Assembly: GCF_021172165.1 (NCBI RefSeq)
Contig: NZ_CP089096.1
Location: 2,232,001 to 2,296,000 of the forward strand
DNA: 64,000 bases
Source of the DNA: Flavobacterium channae
GTDB lineage: Bacteria > Bacteroidota > Bacteroidia > Flavobacteriales > Flavobacteriaceae
Direction: 5' to 3'
Shown here piece by piece: positions 47,412-56,621 of the stretch (position 1 is the first letter of the stretch; each line of letters opens with the position of its first letter). Below the pieces are notes generated by a model. That model saw nothing but the letters and a program-made list of their open reading frames with translations, made no database searches and was not told the DNA's origin. A program made the position numbers and the translations under genes.

Positions 47412-48875
47412 TTATTTATTTAATTGTTGTAATAATTCGGTTACTATTTTAAAATCATCAAAATCAGTTCGTACACCGTTAATCTCTTGATATGTCTCGT
47501 GACCTTTTCCGGCAATAAGAATAATATCATTTGGATTTGCTAATTGACACGCCGTTTTGATAGCTTGCTTTCTATCTAAAATCGAAACTGTTTTCTTGAA
47601 ATTTTGAGGTTCAACTCCTTTTTCCATTTCTTCAATAATCGTCTCTGGATTTTCGCTTCTTGGATTATCAGAAGTAAAAATGGCTTTATCACTTAATGAT
47701 GATGCAATATTCGCCATTATTGGTCGTTTTGCTTTATCTCTATCACCACCACAACCTACAACTGTAATTAATTGTTCGTTTTTTGTACGAATATCTTCGA
47801 TAGTTTTCAACACATTTTCCAATGCATCTGGCGTGTGAGCATAATCTACAATTGCTGTAATATTTGTCTCTGAAACAATAAATTGAAATCTTCCTGAAAC
47901 ACTTTCTAATTCGGAAAGTAAACGTAACGCTTCTACTTTTTCGATTCCAAGTTCAACAGCAACTCCAAAAATTGCCAATAAATTATAAGCATTAAAAGAA
48001 CCAATTAACTTTACCCAAACTTCGTTATCGTTGATTTTTAACAACAATCCTGATAATTGGTTTTCTAAAATTTGCGCTTTATAATCAGCATATGATTTTA
48101 AAGCATAAGTCAATTTTTTAGCTTTCGTATTTTGAAGCATTACCAAGCCGTTTTTATCATCGATATTGGTAATTGCAAAAGCATCTTTTGGTAAATGATC
48201 AAAAAATGATTTTTTAACATCGCGATATTCTGCAAACGTATTGTGATAGTCTAAATGATCATGAGATAAATTGGTAAAAACGCCACCTGCAAACTTTAAC
48301 GCTTCCGTTCTTTTCTGATGAATACCGTGAGAGCTTACTTCCATGAAACAAAACTCGCAACCCGTTTCAACCATTAAATCTAAATAACGATTGATTGTTA
48401 ATGAATCTGGAGTTGTATGCGTTGCTTTAAATTCTTGTTCATCAACCATTATTTTAACTGTTGACAACAAACCAACTTTATATCCTGCTCTTTTGAATAA
48501 TTGATACAACAAAGAAGCAATAGTTGTTTTTCCGTTTGTTCCTGTAATTCCAACTAATCGAATATTTTCGGAAGGATTATTATAATAATTAGCCGATAAG
48601 AAAGCCAAAGCTTCGTTAGAATCTTTTACTTTTATATACGTAACACCATTTACAATTACATCTGGAAACTCTTCGCAAATAACAGCAACAGCTCCAAGGC
48701 TTAGAGCTTTTTCTATATATGCATGTCCGTCAGAAATTGTTCCTCTGATAGCCACAAAAACATCATTCAATTCAACTTTTCTTGAATCAAATTCAATTTT
48801 AGAAATCGTCACATCAGTAGTTCCATGAACTGCTTCAATTCCTACTTTATATAATATGTCTTTTAATTGCTTCAC
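47412..48875 (-). CDS. murE: UDP-MurNAc-L-Ala-D-Glu--meso-diaminopimelate ligase
   Basis: 487 residues from a GTG start that overlaps the ftsI stop (GTGA). The ATP loop is VGITGTNGKTTIASLL; TPDSLTINRYL and SHDHLDYHNTF follow. The substrate-choice motif is SDNPRSENPE: DNPR is the signature for meso-diaminopimelate addition rather than lysine, so the peptidoglycan should be the usual Gram-negative mDAP type. It follows ftsI directly. Confidence 0.97.
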   Translation of the reverse strand: MKQLKDILYKVGIEAVHGTTDVTISKIEFDSRKVELNDVFVAIRGTISDGHAYIEKALSLGAVAVICEEFPDVIVNGVTYIKVKDSNEALAFLSANYYNNPSENIRLVGITGTNGKTTIASLLYQLFKRAGYKVGLLSTVKIMVDEQEFKATHTTPDSLTINRYLDLMVETGCEFCFMEVSSHGIHQKRTEALKFAGGVFTNLSHDHLDYHNTFAEYRDVKKSFFDHLPKDAFAITNIDDKNGLVMLQNTKAKKLTYALKSYADYKAQILENQLSGLLLKINDNEVWVKLIGSFNAYNLLAIFGVAVELGIEKVEALRLLSELESVSGRFQFIVSETNITAIVDYAHTPDALENVLKTIEDIRTKNEQLITVVGCGGDRDKAKRPIMANIASSLSDKAIFTSDNPRSENPETIIEEMEKGVEPQNFKKTVSILDRKQAIKTACQLANPNDIILIAGKGHETYQEINGVRTDFDDFKIVTELLQQLNK

Positions 48876-50857
48876 GATAATTCGATAATAATTGTTTGAT
48901 TTTTATTGAATGCCTGACCTGATGTTAACGATTGACTTTTTACTCTTCCAGCACCACCTTTAACTTTCACTTTCAAACCCAAATTTTCAAGTAAAGCCAC
49001 AGCATCCATTCCTTCCATACCTTTTACATTAGGCACAATTCGAGTTTCTTTTTCTACTTCTTTATAATATTTTAAATACTCACTTTCCTGAGAAGCAACT
49101 TTAGCATCTATGTTTTTTACATGATTCGTTGATGGTGAATCAGTAAATATTTTTTGTGCGATTCTTTTGAAAACTGGTCCAGCAACATCGGCACCATAAT
49201 ATCCCGCAGCCACATTTGGTTTATGCACTACAACAATACAAGAATATTTAGGTTGGTCTGCTGGAAAATATCCTACAAACGATGAAGCATAATACAGTTT
49301 CGATTTATCTTTATAATTAACCTGAGCTGTTCCTGTTTTGCCAGCCATTGAAAAATCTTTAGAATACAATTTTGAACCTGTTCCTTTTTTCACCACATTC
49401 TCTAAAACTTTTCTCACTTTATCTAAAGTCTCTTGAGAACAGATTTTTGGATTGATTACTTCTGTATTGTATTTTTTGATGGTTTTACTCCATTCTTTAA
49501 TTTCGCTTACAAATATTGGCTTAATCATTACTCCATCATTTGCAACGGCATTGTACAATGTTAAAGTTTGCAAAGGCGTTACAGACAAACCATAACCAAA
49601 AGCCATCCAAGGCAATGAAACTCCAGACCAACGATTTGTTCCAGGCTGAGGAATAACTGGAATTCCTTCACCTTTAATAGGCAAACCAAGTGGTTTATTC
49701 AATCCGTAACTATTAATTCTATCTACAAATTGTCTTGGATTATCTTTATAACTGTTGTAGACAGATTGTACTACAACTGTATTTGAAGAAACTTCGAAAC
49801 CTCTTGCCAAAGAAATTTTACCATAACCTCCTTTATGAGAATCGCGTACTCGTCGTCCATAATATTCAATTTCACCTCCTTTTGAATCATAAATTGTACT
49901 CGTATCGGCTTTTTTATCGTCGATTACCGCAATTAAATCCATTAATTTAAAAGTTGAACCAGGCTCATGAGATTCTGTAATTGCATAGTTTTGCGTTTCA
50001 TAGTACGAACCGTCTTCTGCTCTTCCTAAATTTGAAATAGCTTTTACATGTCCGGTTTTTGTTTCCATTACAATTACACAACCATGGTCGGCACTGTAAT
50101 GTTCTAACTGTTTCAACAAAGCATGATGTGCAATATCTTGAATGTAAACATCAATAGTTGAAATGATATCGTAACCATCTTGTGGTTCTTTCTCATTTAT
50201 ATCGCTAATAGGTTTCCATTGATTTTTTGCAATTTTTTGCATCATACGATGACCATTCTTTCCATTCAAATAATCGCGAAAAGCATATTCTAATCCTTTT
50301 CCATCTTCGTTTGAACGTTCATAACCAATAGTTCTTTTTGCAACCAAACCAATAGGATGTTCTCTAACAATTTTTTGTTCAATGATTAAACCACCACGGT
50401 TTGCTCCTTTATTAAACAACGGAAACGACTTCAGACGCATTTGCTCTGTATAACTTAACTTCTTTGCAATAAAAACGTAACGACTTTTATTAGCACGCGC
50501 TTTTTGTAATTTAGCTTGATAATGTCCTGATGATTTTCCGAACATTACTGAAAGTGAATCAGAAAGCGCTTCTATATTTTCTTTGAAATGTTCAGATGAA
50601 GGTGCAACCGCATCAAAATAGATTGTATATTCTGGAATTGAAGTTGCCAATAAACTACCATCAGCTGAATATACATTTCCTTTATTAGCTGGAATTGTAA
50701 AATTCTTTACTGTTCTTTCCTTTGCTAACTGTCTATAATAAGGACCTTCAACCCACTGAATATTGTTCAGTTTTATCAAAATAAATACAGCCATCATGAA
50801 AAACACAACAGCTACAAAATACATGCGATACGATATTTTTTTATCTTCTATTGCCAT
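48872..50857 (-). CDS. ftsI: Division-specific penicillin-binding protein FtsI (PBP3-like, PASTA-bearing)
   Basis: 661 residues. One N-terminal membrane helix (YFVAVVFFMMAVFILIKL), a PBP dimerisation domain, then the transpeptidase with SxxK in HEPGSTFKLMDL, SxN in FEVSSNTVV and KTG in MAGKTGTAQ. A C-terminal PASTA domain of ~60 residues (VPNVKGMEGMDAVALLENLG) is more like Gram-positive SpoVD/PBP2x than E. coli FtsI. It cross-links septal peptidoglycan with FtsW. It overlaps ftsL by 10 bp and murE by 4 bp. Confidence 0.95.
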   Translation of the reverse strand: MAIEDKKISYRMYFVAVVFFMMAVFILIKLNNIQWVEGPYYRQLAKERTVKNFTIPANKGNVYSADGSLLATSIPEYTIYFDAVAPSSEHFKENIEALSDSLSVMFGKSSGHYQAKLQKARANKSRYVFIAKKLSYTEQMRLKSFPLFNKGANRGGLIIEQKIVREHPIGLVAKRTIGYERSNEDGKGLEYAFRDYLNGKNGHRMMQKIAKNQWKPISDINEKEPQDGYDIISTIDVYIQDIAHHALLKQLEHYSADHGCVIVMETKTGHVKAISNLGRAEDGSYYETQNYAITESHEPGSTFKLMDLIAVIDDKKADTSTIYDSKGGEIEYYGRRVRDSHKGGYGKISLARGFEVSSNTVVVQSVYNSYKDNPRQFVDRINSYGLNKPLGLPIKGEGIPVIPQPGTNRWSGVSLPWMAFGYGLSVTPLQTLTLYNAVANDGVMIKPIFVSEIKEWSKTIKKYNTEVINPKICSQETLDKVRKVLENVVKKGTGSKLYSKDFSMAGKTGTAQVNYKDKSKLYYASSFVGYFPADQPKYSCIVVVHKPNVAAGYYGADVAGPVFKRIAQKIFTDSPSTNHVKNIDAKVASQESEYLKYYKEVEKETRIVPNVKGMEGMDAVALLENLGLKVKVKGGAGRVKSQSLTSGQAFNKNQTIIIELS

Positions 50858-51204
50858 ATTTTTAATTTATCCCAAAAACTCTTTTTACTTTCTTTATCTT
50901 CAACTATTATTTTAACCGGAGGAACTTCAGATGGCAAAATTTGACGTGTTTCCATCTTTTTTGCCACAGTAGATTCCATTCTTAATTTCATTAATTCAGA
51001 ACGTCTATCAACAAATTCAGAGCGTAATTCTTTAACTTGATTGTTTAATTCGGTAATTCGGTAATTTTTCGCATCGTACTGATGGTTATTTGCAATTGCA
51101 AACATTCCTAAAATCACTAAAAAAACTATGAATTTCCAGTTCTTAAGAGCGTCATCACTTATAAGAAACTTTGCTTTTAATAAACTGTAAATTCCGTCTT
51201 TCAT
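50848..51204 (-). CDS. ftsL: FtsL-like cell division protein
   Basis: 118 residues. Topology is FtsL-like: a cytoplasmic N-terminus, one membrane helix (WKFIVFLVILGMFAIANN), then a periplasmic coiled coil (TELNNQVKELRSEFVDRRSELMKLR). Sequence similarity to FtsL is always weak, so the name rests on size, topology and place between rsmH and ftsI. Confidence 0.82.
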   Translation of the reverse strand: MKDGIYSLLKAKFLISDDALKNWKFIVFLVILGMFAIANNHQYDAKNYRITELNNQVKELRSEFVDRRSELMKLRMESTVAKKMETRQILPSEVPPVKIIVEDKESKKSFWDKLKIWQ

Positions 51205-51208
51205 TTTT

Positions 51209-52117
51209 TTATAATTTTTCTGCTATTCTTAGTTTAGCACTTCTAGCTCGATTGTTAATTGCTATTTCTTCTTCTGTAGGAACAATTAGTTTTCCTATAC
51301 TTTTGAATGGGACTTCAAAATTTCCAAAAAAATCTCGTTCTGGTTCCCCTTCAAACATTCCGTTTCTAATAAAACGCTTTACCAATCTATCTTCTAATGA
51401 ATGGTACGATATTACACTTAATCGTCCTCCTGGTTTTAAAATTTCTAAAGATTGCTCCAAAAACTCTTTTAAAACATCCATTTCCTGATTTACTTCAATT
51501 CGAATGGCTTGATATATTTGAGCTAAAATTTTATTGCTTTTATGTCCCGGCAAAAACTTCGCTAGCACTTTTTTTAACTCTTCAGAATTTCTAATTTCTT
51601 TATCTTTTCGAGCCGTAACAATCACATTCGCCATTGCTCTTGCATTCTTCAACTCACCATAATCAAACAACACACGTGCAATATCTTGTTCATCATAATC
51701 ATTCACCACGTGATAAGCACTTATCTCACCTTTTTGATTCATTCTCATATCCAATTCTGCATCAAATCGAGTTGAAAAACCTCGTTCTGCGACGTCAAAC
51801 TGATGAGAAGAAACACCTAAATCAGCCAAAATTCCATCAACTTGTTTGATTCCGTGAAAACGCATAAATCGCTTTATGAATCGGAAATTCTCATTAATCA
51901 AAGTAAATCGTTCATCATCGATTGCATTTTTAAGCGCATCTAAATCTTGATCAAAAGCAAATAACTTACCATTAGAACCTAAACGACTCATAATTTCTCT
52001 CGAGTGACCGCCACCACCGAAAGTAACATCCACATACACTCCATCAGGACGAATATTCAATCCATCAACCGTTTCTTTTAACAATACTGGATTATGATAT
52101 TCCATCTTCGTCGTCAT
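51209..52117 (-). CDS. rsmH: 16S rRNA (cytosine(1402)-N(4))-methyltransferase
   Basis: 302 residues. The N-terminal HNPVLLKETVDGL, SAM-binding DVTFGGGGHSREIMSRL, ILADLGVSSHQFD and RGFSTRFDAELDMRMN, and C-terminal YHSLEDRLVKRFIR mark RsmH (MraW). It methylates N4 of C1402 in 16S rRNA. The chosen start overlaps mraZ by 26 bp; an alternative ATG four codons later would overlap by 14 bp. Confidence 0.96.
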   Translation of the reverse strand: MTTKMEYHNPVLLKETVDGLNIRPDGVYVDVTFGGGGHSREIMSRLGSNGKLFAFDQDLDALKNAIDDERFTLINENFRFIKRFMRFHGIKQVDGILADLGVSSHQFDVAERGFSTRFDAELDMRMNQKGEISAYHVVNDYDEQDIARVLFDYGELKNARAMANVIVTARKDKEIRNSEELKKVLAKFLPGHKSNKILAQIYQAIRIEVNQEMDVLKEFLEQSLEILKPGGRLSVISYHSLEDRLVKRFIRNGMFEGEPERDFFGNFEVPFKSIGKLIVPTEEEIAINNRARSAKLRIAEKL

Positions 52118-52562
52118 TTAAATTACCCATCACTTCTTCTGCCAAGTCTGCGAAATCGTCTGTAGCGTTTTCAATCGCACTTTCGTACTTATCTTTATCC
52201 CAAATTTCAACAATATTAATTGCCGAATTCAAAACAATATCTTTATCTATTTGTGCAAAAACCACTAAATCTTTTGGAATTAAAAGCCTACCAGTTGCAT
52301 CAATCTCTACCATTTTAACTCCAGCCGTAAATCTTCTGATAAAATCATCATTCTTTTTCACAAAACGATTTAGCTTATTGATTTTCAACATCATTTTATT
52401 CCACTCACTCATTGGAAACAATTCCAAACAAGGTTGAAAAACCGAACGTTTTAAAACAAAACCATCCTCTAAAGAACCCAATTGTTTCTTTAGCGAAGCA
52501 GGTATCATTAGCCTCCCTTTGGCATCTACCTTACATTCGTATGTTCCGATTAATGTTTTCAA
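52092..52562 (-). CDS. mraZ: Transcriptional regulator MraZ
   Basis: 156 residues from a TTG start at 52562; no in-frame ATG exists upstream, and the second residue onward (KTLIGTYECKVDAKGRLMIP) matches the expected MraZ start. Two SpoVT-AbrB-like repeats are seen: YECKVDAKGRLMIPASLKKQ and VEIDATGRLLIPKDLV. MraZ forms a ring that binds repeated boxes upstream of its own cluster and represses it. Five such boxes lie at 52607-52672. Confidence 0.95.
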   Translation of the reverse strand: MKTLIGTYECKVDAKGRLMIPASLKKQLGSLEDGFVLKRSVFQPCLELFPMSEWNKMMLKINKLNRFVKKNDDFIRRFTAGVKMVEIDATGRLLIPKDLVVFAQIDKDIVLNSAINIVEIWDKDKYESAIENATDDFADLAEEVMGNLNDDEDGIS

Positions 52563-52588
52563 TTTTTTCTTTTGAGATATAATATGGA

Positions 52589-52596
52589 CAAATTTA
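52589..52596 (-). promoter_or_regulatory. -7 element TAAATTTG of the mraZ promoter
   Basis: Exact TAnnTTTG on the minus strand, 26 bp before the TTG start. A possible -33 TTG occurs 24 bp upstream, slightly too far, within the MraZ boxes. Confidence 0.55.
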
Positions 52597-52606
52597 GAAA
52601 TTTTTT

Positions 52607-52672
52607 ACCACTTTTTACCACAAACTACCACTTTGTTAATAAGTTTTTGAATTGAAAACCACCGTTTACCAC
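52607..52672 (-). promoter_or_regulatory. Array of five MraZ boxes upstream of mraZ
   Basis: On the plus strand ACCAC begins at 52607, 52617, 52627, 52658 and 52668. Read on the minus strand these are GTGGT units (AGTGGTA or similar) spaced exactly 10 bp within each cluster, with about 31 bp between clusters. MraZ of other bacteria binds GTGG/TGGG direct repeats at 10-bp period. They overlap the promoter region, so autorepression is expected. The rest of the 336-bp gap to the hydrolase gene is AT-rich, apart from that gene's promoter. Confidence 0.8.
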
Positions 52673-52836
52673 TTTTAACAAAAGAATATTTGTAAAATCA
52701 AGATTTAAGCAGAAAATCGACAGTAAAATTTCATTCTATAATTTTTCTTTTTCACACATAAAATGGCTTAAAATTGTTGATAACTAAGATTTTAGAAGTG
52801 TTAAAAGCTTTAAAAAAACTCCCGTATTTTTTTCTT

Positions 52837-52864
52837 TTGATTCTTTAATAAAATAGTATATTTG
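52837..52864 (+). promoter_or_regulatory. Bacteroidota promoter for the alpha/beta hydrolase
   Basis: TTG at 52837-52839, 17-bp spacer, TATATTTG at 52857-52864, 34 bp before the chosen ATG. Confidence 0.72.
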
Positions 52865-52898
52865 TCAAACATGAGAACTAACACAGGAAGTGGAATTT

Positions 52899-53654
52899 AT
52901 GTTAAAGAAAGAAAAGAAATATACCTATTTTGAAGCTGGAGAAGGAACTCCGATAATCATACTACACGGATTAATGGGAGGCTTAAGTAACTTTGACGGC
53001 GTGGCAAATTATTTTCCACCAAAAGGGTACAAAGTTATAATACCAGAACTACCTATTTACACTCAAAATATTTTAAAAACCAACGTTAAAGCTTTTTCAA
53101 AATTTGTGAAAGACTTTGTGGTTTTTAAGGGTTTTGACAAAGTAATTTTACTAGGAAACTCACTTGGAGGACACATCGGATTGTATTTTACTAAAATGTA
53201 TCCAGAATTAGTAAAAGGTTTAGTTATTACTGGAAGTTCAGGATTATATGAAAGCGGAATGGGCGAAAGTTATCCAAAACGTGGTGATTACGAATACATT
53301 AAAAAGAAAGCTGAAGATGTATTTTATGATCCTGCAATTGCCACTAAGGAAATTGTGGACGAGGTTTTTGCTACAGTTAACGACAGAATCAAATTGATTA
53401 AAACCTTAACCATCGCTAAAAGTGCTATTCGTCATAACATGGCAAAAGATTTACCAAAAATGACTACGCCAACATGTATTATTTGGGGAAGAAATGACAA
53501 GGTTACACCACCAAATGTAGCTGAAGAATTTGACAAGCTTTTACCAAATTCAGAATTATTTTGGATAGACAAATGCGGTCATGCAGCCATGATGGAACAC
53601 CCAGAACAATTCAACGAAATTCTTTATAGTTGGTTACAAAAAAACAATATATAA
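52899..53654 (+). CDS. Alpha/beta-hydrolase
   Basis: 251 residues from the ATG at 52899, which has AGGAAG 8 bp upstream; a GTG three codons earlier is less likely. The alpha/beta-hydrolase fold has oxyanion segment IILHGLMGGLSNFD, nucleophile elbow LGNSLGGHIG (Ser), acid IIWGRNDKVTP (Asp) and histidine CGHAAMMEHPEQF, so the triad is complete. The substrate is unknown. It is transcribed from its own promoter. engB follows after 35 bp that hold a terminator-like hairpin. Confidence 0.9.
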   Translation: MLKKEKKYTYFEAGEGTPIIILHGLMGGLSNFDGVANYFPPKGYKVIIPELPIYTQNILKTNVKAFSKFVKDFVVFKGFDKVILLGNSLGGHIGLYFTKMYPELVKGLVITGSSGLYESGMGESYPKRGDYEYIKKKAEDVFYDPAIATKEIVDEVFATVNDRIKLIKTLTIAKSAIRHNMAKDLPKMTTPTCIIWGRNDKVTPPNVAEEFDKLLPNSELFWIDKCGHAAMMEHPEQFNEILYSWLQKNNI

Positions 53655-53657
53655 CAG

Positions 53658-53683
53658 TTCCCCTTTTGGGGAATTTTATTTTA
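53658..53683 (+). terminator. Terminator-like hairpin between hydrolase and engB
   Basis: TTCCCC / GGGGAA stem with a TTTT loop and a T-rich tail. It sits 7 bp before the engB ATG region and may attenuate read-through. Confidence 0.55.
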
Positions 53684-53689
53684 TAGCTT

Positions 53690-54313
53690 ATGAAAATTAA
53701 TACCGCCGAATTTATAATTAGTAATTCTGAAGTTGATAAATGTCCGAAAGAACGTTTACCAGAATACGCTTTTATTGGTCGCTCTAACGTAGGAAAATCA
53801 TCATTGATTAACATGCTGACCAACCACAAGAATTTGGCAAAAACCTCATCAAAACCAGGAAAAACACAATTAATAAATCATTTTAAAATCAACAACAATT
53901 GGTTTTTAGTAGATTTACCAGGATATGGTTATGCTCGTGTTTCAAAAAAAACAAAAGCTGTTTTCCAGCAATTTATTACCGATTATTTTGAAAGAAGAGA
54001 ACAATTAGTTTGCGCTTTTGTTTTGATTGACATTCGATTAGAAGCACAAAAAATCGACTTAGAATTCATGGAATATTTAGGCGAAAGCGAAATTCCGTTT
54101 AGTATAATTTTTACCAAAGCTGATAAAATTGGAAAAACGAAAGTTGACTCACATGTTGCTGCTTACAAAAAACAAATGTTAGCTAATAATTGGGCAGAAA
54201 TGCCACCATACTTCATTACCTCATCATTAGACGCCATAGGAAGAGAGGGTATTTTAGAATACATCAATCAAATCAATGAAGATGTATTCAATAGTAGTAA
54301 TGATTTTATTTAA
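53690..54313 (+). CDS. engB: Ribosome biogenesis GTPase EngB/YsxC
   Basis: 207 residues, one TRAFAC GTPase domain: G1 GRSNVGKSSLI, G2 region SKPGKTQLINHF, G3 DLPGYGYA, G4 TKADKIGK, and G5 TSSLDAIGREGI. Length is normal for YihA/YsxC/EngB, which acts in late 50S subunit assembly. It precedes the convergent gldC. Confidence 0.96.
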   Translation: MKINTAEFIISNSEVDKCPKERLPEYAFIGRSNVGKSSLINMLTNHKNLAKTSSKPGKTQLINHFKINNNWFLVDLPGYGYARVSKKTKAVFQQFITDYFERREQLVCAFVLIDIRLEAQKIDLEFMEYLGESEIPFSIIFTKADKIGKTKVDSHVAAYKKQMLANNWAEMPPYFITSSLDAIGREGILEYINQINEDVFNSSNDFI

Positions 54314-54324
54314 ACTCAAAATAT

Positions 54325-54358
54325 AAAAAAAGCCGCTAATTAATTAGCGGCTTTTTTT
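54325..54358. terminator. Bidirectional terminator between engB and gldC
   Basis: Near-perfect palindrome (AAAAAAAGCCGCTAAT and complement) with T runs on both strands; it overlaps the stop codon of gldC by 2 bp. Confidence 0.9.
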
Positions 54359-54683
54359 ATGCTTTTAAATCCATTTTTTCTGCGAAGTAATCACAAAAAT
54401 CACGCATTGTATCAGACATTTTTTCATCTGCAGTAGCACGTTGAAATGTATCAGCCATTGCAACTAATGTTTGGTGAAAGAATTGTTTCATTTCATCAAC
54501 TGGCATATCTTTTGTCCATAAATCAATACGAAGCGTTTCTTTAGCTTTGCTATCCCAAACAGACAACAACATTGCTTTTGCTTCTTCTTGTTCTACACCG
54601 CCATCTTGAGCCGTCCATAATAATTTTTCAGGAACATTATTCTCATCTAATCCAACGGTAATTTTTATATCTGATTTTTTCAT
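54357..54683 (-). CDS. gldC: Gliding motility protein GldC
   Basis: 108 residues, cytosolic, no signal peptide. The sequence KSDIKITVGLDENNVPEKLLWTA and the C-terminal MRDFCDYFAEKMDL match GldC of F. johnsoniae as I recall it. GldC is not strictly needed for gliding; its loss gives partial defects. It follows gldB by 8 bp, in the gldB-gldC order known from F. johnsoniae. Confidence 0.9.
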   Translation of the reverse strand: MKKSDIKITVGLDENNVPEKLLWTAQDGGVEQEEAKAMLLSVWDSKAKETLRIDLWTKDMPVDEMKQFFHQTLVAMADTFQRATADEKMSDTMRDFCDYFAEKMDLKA

Positions 54684-54691
54684 TCTTTATC

Positions 54692-55654
54692 TTAAGGCTT
54701 TTTTGGTTTATATTTTGAATTATCGAAAATGGTTTTAGTATCCATTGCCATTAATTCTTGCAAAGTTACTTCTTCATGGTTTTCCATATAACTTCTTACA
54801 ATTTGCCAACCTAACCATTGCCCAACTCTTCCTGGAGTTTGATTGTCTATTTCTAAATAAAATTTAGAAAAAGGCGCTGGCTTTATAAATCGTAATTCAT
54901 TTTTAGGATTAGAATCAAACAACAATTTGTTTTCAACTAAATTACTCCACATATAATATTCGTTTTCTTGACAAAACTTAATTTGTGTATCGGTATACCC
55001 TATTTTATCAGCATCAGAATAAAACGGAATCAATTTATCTTTTATGTACAATTCTTTACCATAATAAATCATAGCAGACAACAAAGTTCTATCTGAAGGT
55101 GGTGCAATTTTTCCATAACAGAAAGTTGAAACCAAATCGGGTAAAATTTGATTCTTTTCTAATGTTTGCTTTTTATATTCTGGAAAATCAACATAAAAAC
55201 GATGTTCTTTTCCTAAATAGCAATCCAAAGAAACCAAAGCTAAAGTATCTACATAAAATGCTTTTGCTTCTGTATCAACTTCGTTAATTACTGTAATAAC
55301 TCTTGGTGTTTTGTATTTTGGAAAATAATACTGAACATACGCAAACATCTTTTCCATATCCGATTCAATTGAACCTAAATTTGGATACTTAACTTGTACT
55401 TCTTTGTATAATTCTTTTAAAAGCGGATTCTTTAATTTATTCACCCAAATAGAATCTGGATTTCCATCTGGAAAAAAGAATGGATATTGCGCTTTAATTT
55501 TTTGTAAATCCTCTGGTTTTGATTGATAAAAAATTTGGTCGAAACGTTCAACTTTAAATTGGATTGGAATATTAGCAACAGCTTCTTCTACCTTACTATC
55601 TTCCTTACAAGAAAATAAAGTAATCGCAACAAGGGCAAATAATAATTGCTTCAT
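54692..55654 (-). CDS. gldB: Gliding motility lipoprotein GldB
   Basis: 320 residues. Lipoprotein signal MKQLLFALVAITLFSCKED (Cys16). The mature sequence FKVERFDQIFYQSKPEDLQKIK, YPFFFPDGNPDSIW, and CYLGKEHRFYVDFPEYK followed by a C-terminal NQTPGRVGQWLGWQIVRSYM are GldB features. GldB is required for gliding and for GldJ stability in F. johnsoniae. It is divergent from nadE and is followed by gldC. Confidence 0.93.
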   Translation of the reverse strand: MKQLLFALVAITLFSCKEDSKVEEAVANIPIQFKVERFDQIFYQSKPEDLQKIKAQYPFFFPDGNPDSIWVNKLKNPLLKELYKEVQVKYPNLGSIESDMEKMFAYVQYYFPKYKTPRVITVINEVDTEAKAFYVDTLALVSLDCYLGKEHRFYVDFPEYKKQTLEKNQILPDLVSTFCYGKIAPPSDRTLLSAMIYYGKELYIKDKLIPFYSDADKIGYTDTQIKFCQENEYYMWSNLVENKLLFDSNPKNELRFIKPAPFSKFYLEIDNQTPGRVGQWLGWQIVRSYMENHEEVTLQELMAMDTKTIFDNSKYKPKKP

Positions 55655-55735
55655 TTGATGTATTTTTTATATTTTTATCAAAACTATTTTGGTTTGCAAA
55701 TATACAGTTATCGACTAATAAATTTTCATAAAAAA

Positions 55736-56542
55736 ATGACAAATTCCGACACTTTCCAAGCAGAAAAAATCAATCAACATATTGTAAAATGGTTACTCGA
55801 CTATGCTACTAACGCAAAAGTTAATGGTTTTGTTGTAGGGATTTCTGGAGGAATTGATAGCGCCTTAACTTCTACATTATGTGCACAAACAGGATTACCA
55901 ACACTTTGTGTAGAAATGCCAATACATCAAGCAGAAAGTCATGTTAATAGAGCTAATGAACATATTGCACAATTAAAGAATCGATTTCCTAATGTATTTA
56001 GCGAAAGAGTAGATTTAACGCCGGTTTTTGAAACATTCAAATTACAAGTTCCATCTTCTGAAAATGAAGCAAAATTAAATCTTTCTTTAGCCAATACTAG
56101 AGCACGTTTGAGAATGACAAGTTTATATTATTTAGGCGGAATTCACGGATTATTAGTTGCCGGAACTGGAAACAAAGTCGAAGATTTTGGCGTTGGATTC
56201 TTTACTAAATATGGTGATGGTGGCGTTGATATTAGTCCGATTGCAGATTTAGTGAAAAGCGAAGTACGTTTGCTAGCAAAACATTTACAAGTTCCGGAAA
56301 GTATATTAGTTGCAAAACCAACTGATGGCTTATTTGGTGACGACAGAAGTGACGAAGACCAAATAGGTGCAAACTATGACGAATTAGAATGGGCAATGAA
56401 CCAAAAAGAGAACGGAAAAACCATTGAAGATTTTTCTGGAAGAGAAGCAGAAGTCTTTAAAATTTACTCAAGATTGAACAGTATAAACCAACATAAAATC
56501 AATCCAATTCCGGTCTGCAAAATTCCTAAAGATTTTAAATAA
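55736..56542 (+). CDS. nadE: NH3-dependent NAD(+) synthetase
   Basis: 268 residues from the ATG at 55736; the frame extends 30 codons upstream into gldB's leader, but that part (rich in Tyr/Phe) is not NadE-like. The PP-loop is VGISGGIDSALTS (37-42), then GTGNKVEDFGVGFFTKYGDGG and DLVKSEVRLLA, with DGLFGDDRSDEDQIGA. There is no glutaminase domain, so it uses ammonia. It performs the last step of NAD synthesis. It lies opposite gldB. Confidence 0.94.
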   Translation: MTNSDTFQAEKINQHIVKWLLDYATNAKVNGFVVGISGGIDSALTSTLCAQTGLPTLCVEMPIHQAESHVNRANEHIAQLKNRFPNVFSERVDLTPVFETFKLQVPSSENEAKLNLSLANTRARLRMTSLYYLGGIHGLLVAGTGNKVEDFGVGFFTKYGDGGVDISPIADLVKSEVRLLAKHLQVPESILVAKPTDGLFGDDRSDEDQIGANYDELEWAMNQKENGKTIEDFSGREAEVFKIYSRLNSINQHKINPIPVCKIPKDFK

Positions 56543-56621
56543 TTATATTAAATTAACAAGTAATTACATTTTTTTTATTAACTTTGGTAATAAATTATGA
56601 ATAATGTAATTTCTTTTAGTT

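Noticed and set aside
52607..52672. Short direct repeats considered as a CRISPR-like array
   Set aside because: Unit is 5 bp with a 10-bp period and no spacers; it fits MraZ boxes.
52871..52933. 20-codon ORF overlapping the start of the alpha/beta hydrolase
   Set aside because: No conserved feature and a plain out-of-frame overlap; could be a chance leader peptide, but nothing supports it.
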